Below, one piece after another: positions 4,557-9,304 of a DNA stretch of 9,304 bases. Source of the DNA: Thermoplasmata archaeon. Its GTDB lineage: Archaea; Thermoplasmatota; Thermoplasmata; Thermoplasmatales; Thermoplasmataceae. The first letter of the stretch is position 1, and each line of letters starts with the position of its first letter. The stretch lies in the NCBI GenBank assembly GCA_021845325.1, contig JAKBRR010000044.1, forward strand, positions 1-9,304. The letters are read 5' to 3'. A program made the translations under genes and the position numbers. The notes under the pieces were generated by a model. The model had not been told where the DNA came from and did no database searches. It worked only from the letters and a program-made list of their open reading frames with translations.

Positions 4557-7500
4557 TCATTTCTTCCTGAAAACTAATGCACCCCACAGCATTCCAACTG
4601 CAACACCTGCACCTGCAATGATTGCATATATGCCAAGCTGAGAAACTGATGAGTTGCTGTGTATCTTCTGAAGGTTGACAATGATTTCAACGTTGCTGCC
4701 TGATCTTATGAACAGGGTCATGTTCTGTGTGATATAACCTGAAGACATTACAGAAATAGTGTAATTTCCACCAGCAAGCTTCATTGAAATAGATGAGTTT
4801 CCATCCATCTTCTTTCCGTTGAATATTAATGTGAATATATCAGGAGTGACACCTATTGCAAAATATGCGTAGGAATGGAATGATATGTTGACAGATATGT
4901 TTTTATTAACCAGATCAACTGAACCTGCATATGGAAGTGCATAATAGGATGAAAGGTTGTAAACCGTGTAATTGTATATGCCAGGCAATTCACTGAAGGA
5001 AATGGTTCTATTGTCTGAATGTTGAACTATCCCATCTAAATTAATATTCCATTGTGTGCCTGAAGGTATGCCATGGGAAATGAATGAAACGAAGAATCTG
5101 CTCCTGTTAAACAGAGTATCCACAGTCATGGGTTTACCCTTAATTATCACTGTTCCCAACTTCATGCTGGGACGGAATGTTGCAGTGTTATCTGCGATAT
5201 AATAATTATATGTTCCATTCGTAAGATGGAATGAATAGGTATTGTTGTGAATCGGTCCTGAGTTATAACCGTCTGTGAGGTTGACATACCATGCATAGTT
5301 GTCCGGAAGACCATCCTCGTTAAAGGTTAGATTATATCCATTAAGATTGAAGTTGATTATTATGGTAAATGATTTCCCATTAACGGTGATTTTTCCACTG
5401 GCTGGATCAGGATTAAATGACTTGATGCTGGATGCCACAGAGAAATTGTAAGTGCCATTGGGAAGTGCAAAGGAATAACTGGATGATGAAATCTCTCCTG
5501 ATCGGAAATTATTACTGAGATTAACATACCATGCCAGATGTGATGGAAGGTTCTTTTCCATAAAATTAACAGTGTAGGTGAAGCTGTTAAGTGAACGTAA
5601 CTCAATCTCCTCGATCCTGTTGCTGTATGACAATGATTTTGCATTGCTTTCCAGCGTTGTTATAACTGCAATCCTTCCATCGGGCAGTCTGTTTGGTATG
5701 TAGTATGTTCCATTATTTAACATTAAGTTTCGGAAGCCAAGAAGGGTGCCTGAACTATCAACAGAAATAATGCTAGCTAGCGTGTTGTTATTTTTTATTT
5801 TGAGAAATATGGTATCATTGGATAAGAGTTTTGCATCTGCATAATTCAGTGACAGGTTCATGTTTTCATATGGATATACGTATTTACCGTAAAGAGGATA
5901 GGCTGCTGTATACTGCTGTATTGCTGGTATATCGAATATGGGTGAAGCCTTATTGCTGAATATGAGTGTTCCGTTGCTTATGGATGAATTCTCCATGTGG
6001 CCTTCAGTGGACCATAAATTCATGCCTGGTGAACTTGATGCACCATCGCCATACCAGTCCTCTCCGATATTGTTGAAGGAGAAATTTGATACTGGGATCC
6101 ACTTTCCGTTGACTCTAACACTCTGGGCAGTGATGGCCTTTACGGGATCAGGCAGAATGGAGGTTGTATTTTCGTAACCAGATCTTGCCTCTGTGAGAAC
6201 CTCGAATCCCATGGTTACGCCACCATTGGCATATTTGCTTGTTGTATTCAGATATCCATCAAGTCCGGGTTCAACTATGGGATGCCCATTTATGAAAAAT
6301 CCCCATGTTGTATTCTTGACAAGCTCCATGGTTATGGTGTAGGTTTCATTTGGTATCATTGGATAATTGCCATCTGTGCCCCCTGGTGATCCGAAGATAT
6401 TTGAAAACGCACCCCAGCCTGCATATGAAACATCATTCATTCCGTAAAGCCAGTTGTTGAATCCTATTTGAGCCCACCAGTTCTTTCCAGTCTTTGGATT
6501 GCTGTATCCCTCTCCTATCCAGAAGGCAAGAGCAATTGGATATCTGTAGTATGGTGCCTTTAATGTAAATGATAGTCCAGTATTGTTATACTGTCCCTGA
6601 AAGTTGTTTCCGTTGAGGTTTTCACTGAACTGTGGTGGAACAGTTATCATGGATGCCGTGTAGCTGTCAATATAGTAATCCCACATGCTGAATGCTATGT
6701 ATCCTCTGTTACTGCCGGAATTGTTTGCATAGATGGTGATCTCGTCACCATTTCCGATGAAATTTACGAAACCGTAGGAATCTGTCCTTCCCATGGATAT
6801 GAGTGAATATGGCGTACCAGTTATGTTGCCATTATATAATATCTCAGTACCAAGATATATCTTCACGTTCAGGGTTGAATTCATCACACCAAAACTTATG
6901 GCCTCTTTGGATTGCAGTGATCCAAGGGTAAACTTCCTTTCACCTGTTCTATTTACAGGTGTGTATACCTGATAGTATGTTGATTCAGGTGATATGATAA
7001 AAGTGGAACTTTGCTGCGCGTATCCATTAACATGTATTCTTTCGGTTGCATTTGATGTTGTGTACAATGGGTTTTGTGATGATATGACATATTTGTATGT
7101 GCCATTCTTAAGCGATAGTGATATTTCCCTTCCACTGCCGCATACCGTATTTAATAGATTGCTTCCATTATCACCGGTGCTCAGAATCTTTACGCTCCAT
7201 TCCTGTCCAGATGGGAGACCTTTCTGGAAGAAGTGAACGTTTGCTGCTGCACTCTGATTAACAGATGTAGGTGCAAAGGTTGAATTAAAGAGAGATATAC
7301 CGTCCTGTCCTATTTCAACCCTGTATGCTGGATTGTATACAGGACTGTTCTGCACATAGTCTGTATCCAGTGACCAGTAGAATTTTGATTCATTCACATC
7401 ACTGAATGGTATCCAGGTTATCATGGTATTGCCGGAAAGATAGAAGTATGAATCCTGTGTATTGAAGTTGGTGAACTGACCTGATTGTGTTACCCTTGAT

Positions 7501-9242
7501 ATGCCGTAATCTGTCCATGGACTGTACTGATCATTTAATGGATTTATGGAATACAGGGATGCGTAATTTAACTGATTGAGAGGTGCCACTGTCCAACCTT
7601 TTGACGTAAGGTTCTCATAAAGTATCTGGTTCCATTCAACCTCGTAATCAAGAGACGTGTAGGGAAAAGTTCCATTGGCAATCCTGAAGAATTCTAGATA
7701 GTTTCCATCCCTCACAACGGATCCGTATTTCAGGTTTGAATAGGGTATATATTTTGAGGCTTCAGGATACTGGGCCCCATGGATCATTTTGTTAAATTTA
7801 CATGCTATTGCAAAATAGTTATAGTACTTAGTAGAGGAATTTTGCAACGTTATGAGATAATCACCAGGTTCTTGCGTTTTATTCAGGCTGTATTTGATCG
7901 AAAATATGCCGTTTGAATTTGTTTTAACAGTTTCATTAATTTTGAGGAATTTCAAATTATAGTTTGCATTTTTCATCAGATCATGGCCAGTAATTGTAAG
8001 ATTTGATCCTGGCAGGACTATGTTATTTTCTGCACATACGTAGAACTGATCATTCAATGGGTTGTCATAATTATACTGTGTGTATGACTTCTGGAGGTAA
8101 CTGCACATGTCTGTATATGTATATGTGTCAGAGACAGAGGCAAGCAGTGCACCGGAATAGTTTGTGAACTGGGATGATACAGTTCCACCTATGAGGACAG
8201 CCGTGGAATTGGATGCGAATGAAAGTACATTCGATCCCATGGATTTGAATCCTCCTCCCGGGGTTATGTTTCCGACAATTCTCCTAGTATTCAGATTGAG
8301 AAGTGAGACAAAGGATGAGTTCAATCCCCATCCACCAACAAGAAGTTTTCCATTCATCATTCCTATGGCATTTATCTGGGCAATGCTTGAAAATGGAGAA
8401 CTATAATTTGTAAAAGATCCACTTTTGGAAACTTCATATAAGGATCCTCCAAGATGGTTTCCACCGCCAAGGAAAAGGGAATTGTTAAGGATATATCCAG
8501 ATGATATGCCGTAATATGAATTGGGAAGGGAATATACATTTGAAGAACTGGTTGTAAGATTGAATATCTGGACGAAGGATAATGGATTCTGACCGTTGCC
8601 TGAAACATAAAGTGTGTTATTGGAAGATTGAACAACATTAATCATTGTTGTACCCTGGGGCATTTGGGATGTTAGATTTGTAATTTTTCCAGATGAGAGA
8701 TTGTATTCTGTAAGGTATCCATCCTGTCCCGCTTCCTGATAGTAGCCGCCCATGAATAAATCCTTTCCATGGAATGACATTGCATATATGTTTGGCACAG
8801 AGGAGAAATAAGGAAAAACAGTGGAAAGGGATGTAAATGTGCAGGATGAAAGATTAAGGATTTCCACTGGGAGTATCTGGCCATTAGATCCAGAAGGCAT
8901 TCCGCCAAATGCCACTAAATTACCTTCGATGGTCATTGTATCAATATATCTTATGGAACTGCTTACCTTTGATGAGAGTATATCCATTTTTCTGTGTGTT
9001 GTATTGTAAGTCATGAGAAGAGGTGACTGAGTTGTATTCTCACCACCTAAAACATATAAACCATTGTGATAAACTATGGAATTAATCTGAATATCAGTTG
9101 TTGCGATTTCTGGACTCTGATCGTAATATTTTGAACTACCATATGAAGAGGAGTTGAAACCGAAAAGTGCTGAATGTATACTTTCAGGAACATTGAAGTG
9201 ACCTTCATAATCGATAGCACTATTTTTAATGGTTCTCTTCAA
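4557..9242 (-). CDS. Giant modular cell-surface protein with propeller, NGTY repeats and C-terminal anchor
   Basis: A 1561-residue protein, probably displayed outside the membrane. Residues 50-375 hold seven Kelch-like 'L-x-x-GG' strands (near 60, 107, 159, 208, 253, 297 and 346), spaced 44-52 residues, which gives a seven-bladed beta-propeller. An Ig-like domain follows (404-478: GSNLTITG ... DYLITLQN). Residues 880-1020 are aromatic- and Gly-rich and look like a concanavalin A-like lectin fold. Thermoplasmatales 'GLP-x-W ... NGTY' beta modules lie at about 667-750, 1221-1298, 1302-1378 and 1382-1455. A PEGA-like domain covers 1458-1526, a membrane helix 1536-1558, and the protein ends RKK. 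Dozens of N-x-S/T sequons suggest heavy glycosylation; only five cysteines are present. A role in adhesion or polymer binding is inferred. The only available start is TTG at 9242. No signal peptide is visible, and the next in-frame ATG is residue 78, so the 5' end is doubtful. Confidence 0.85.
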   Translation of the reverse strand: MKRTIKNSAIDYEGHFNVPESIHSALFGFNSSSYGSSKYYDQSPEIATTDIQINSIVYHNGLYVLGGENTTQSPLLMTYNTTHRKMDILSSKVSSSIRYIDTMTIEGNLVAFGGMPSGSNGQILPVEILNLSSCTFTSLSTVFPYFSSVPNIYAMSFHGKDLFMGGYYQEAGQDGYLTEYNLSSGKITNLTSQMPQGTTMINVVQSSNNTLYVSGNGQNPLSFVQIFNLTTSSSNVYSLPNSYYGISSGYILNNSLFLGGGNHLGGSLYEVSKSGSFTNYSSPFSSIAQINAIGMMNGKLLVGGWGLNSSFVSLLNLNTRRIVGNITPGGGFKSMGSNVLSFASNSTAVLIGGTVSSQFTNYSGALLASVSDTYTYTDMCSYLQKSYTQYNYDNPLNDQFYVCAENNIVLPGSNLTITGHDLMKNANYNLKFLKINETVKTNSNGIFSIKYSLNKTQEPGDYLITLQNSSTKYYNYFAIACKFNKMIHGAQYPEASKYIPYSNLKYGSVVRDGNYLEFFRIANGTFPYTSLDYEVEWNQILYENLTSKGWTVAPLNQLNYASLYSINPLNDQYSPWTDYGISRVTQSGQFTNFNTQDSYFYLSGNTMITWIPFSDVNESKFYWSLDTDYVQNSPVYNPAYRVEIGQDGISLFNSTFAPTSVNQSAAANVHFFQKGLPSGQEWSVKILSTGDNGSNLLNTVCGSGREISLSLKNGTYKYVISSQNPLYTTSNATERIHVNGYAQQSSTFIISPESTYYQVYTPVNRTGERKFTLGSLQSKEAISFGVMNSTLNVKIYLGTEILYNGNITGTPYSLISMGRTDSYGFVNFIGNGDEITIYANNSGSNRGYIAFSMWDYYIDSYTASMITVPPQFSENLNGNNFQGQYNNTGLSFTLKAPYYRYPIALAFWIGEGYSNPKTGKNWWAQIGFNNWLYGMNDVSYAGWGAFSNIFGSPGGTDGNYPMIPNETYTITMELVKNTTWGFFINGHPIVEPGLDGYLNTTSKYANGGVTMGFEVLTEARSGYENTTSILPDPVKAITAQSVRVNGKWIPVSNFSFNNIGEDWYGDGASSSPGMNLWSTEGHMENSSISNGTLIFSNKASPIFDIPAIQQYTAAYPLYGKYVYPYENMNLSLNYADAKLLSNDTIFLKIKNNNTLASIISVDSSGTLLGFRNLMLNNGTYYIPNRLPDGRIAVITTLESNAKSLSYSNRIEEIELRSLNSFTYTVNFMEKNLPSHLAWYVNLSNNFRSGEISSSSYSFALPNGTYNFSVASSIKSFNPDPASGKITVNGKSFTIIINFNLNGYNLTFNEDGLPDNYAWYVNLTDGYNSGPIHNNTYSFHLTNGTYNYYIADNTATFRPSMKLGTVIIKGKPMTVDTLFNRSRFFVSFISHGIPSGTQWNINLDGIVQHSDNRTISFSELPGIYNYTVYNLSSYYALPYAGSVDLVNKNISVNISFHSYAYFAIGVTPDIFTLIFNGKKMDGNSSISMKLAGGNYTISVMSSGYITQNMTLFIRSGSNVEIIVNLQKIHSNSSVSQLGIYAIIAGAGVAVGMLWGALVFRKK

Positions 9243-9255
9243 CTCTCTGGGGGTA

Positions 9256-9263
9256 ATTTATAA
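9256..9263 (-). promoter_or_regulatory. TATA-like box near the surface-protein start
   Basis: On the minus strand this reads TTATAAAT. Its centre is only about 18 bases from the TTG at 9242, whereas 24-29 bases separate box and start at the other promoters here. It would place transcription initiation a few codons inside the ORF. Either the box is fortuitous or the gene's 5' end is not what it seems. The remaining bases to 9304 hold stops in all three minus-strand frames and no other gene. Confidence 0.35.
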
Positions 9264-9304
9264 GCCTTCATTCATTTACTTTATGTGAAATCAGAAGAAC
9301 TTTT

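Noticed and set aside
4600..9240. Several 60-94 codon open frames on both strands inside the surface-protein gene
   Set aside because: They are shadows of a long intact coding sequence; none shows a recognisable domain, promoter or ribosome site.
9239..9271. Ten-codon ORF (MKAYKLPPES) just upstream of and overlapping the surface-protein start
   Set aside because: It is not a signal peptide, ends immediately out of frame, and has no support as a leader peptide.
1..9304. CRISPR array, tRNA or rRNA genes, intact insertion sequence, replication origin
   Set aside because: No regularly spaced repeats, cloverleaf-type segments, full transposase or clustered origin-box repeats were found on either strand by reading.

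Overview
The window looks like a chromosomal segment of a Thermoplasmatales-type archaeon (Thermoplasma, Ferroplasma, Cuniculiplasma or relatives). Three things point that way. Codon use is rich in AGA/AGG arginine and ATA isoleucine. Several genes have TATA-like boxes about 25-29 bases before the start codon, as in leaderless archaeal transcripts. The giant surface protein carries the 'GLP-x-W ... NGTY' beta repeats known from thermopsin-like and other exported proteins of this order. The assignment rests on style and family content only; there is no rRNA or other marker gene here.

Layout. (1) 1-584, plus strand: a winged-helix regulator and a three-helix membrane protein overlapping by ATGA. 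(2) 585-1474, plus strand: a T-rich terminator-like stretch, then a HEPN protein and a minimal nucleotidyltransferase (MNT) overlapping by 25 bases. The HEPN protein contains no histidine, so it lacks the RNase motif of HepT toxins. (3) 1603-2925, minus strand: an AAA_14/DUF4143 ATPase. A compact array of three palindromic elements (2956-3004) lies directly upstream of its TATA box. (4) 3005-3563: no intact gene. Its right part holds what I read as a frame-broken coding remnant on the minus strand (3210-3521), and a few residues further left weakly recall TnpB. (5) 3564-4133, plus strand: a YwgA/DUF4065-like protein with two possible leaderless starts. It converges on a small zinc-ribbon gene (4227-4436, minus), and a perfect 10-base inverted repeat brackets the gap between them. 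(6) 4557-9242, minus strand: a 1561-residue cell-surface protein built from a seven-bladed propeller, an Ig-like domain, lectin-like and NGTY beta modules, a PEGA-like domain and a C-terminal membrane anchor. It has no visible signal peptide.

Reading. The stretch from about 585 to 4556 is more AT-rich than the surface-protein gene. It is made of toxin-antitoxin or defence-flavoured genes (HEPN, MNT, DUF4143 ATPase, YwgA-like, YgiT-like zinc ribbon) plus decayed sequence and inverted repeats, so I interpret it as an accessory island. I see no proof of one integrated system. The HEPN and MNT genes clearly form a unit, the first two genes form another, and the rest appear independently transcribed. 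I found no tRNA, rRNA, CRISPR array or intact insertion sequence.
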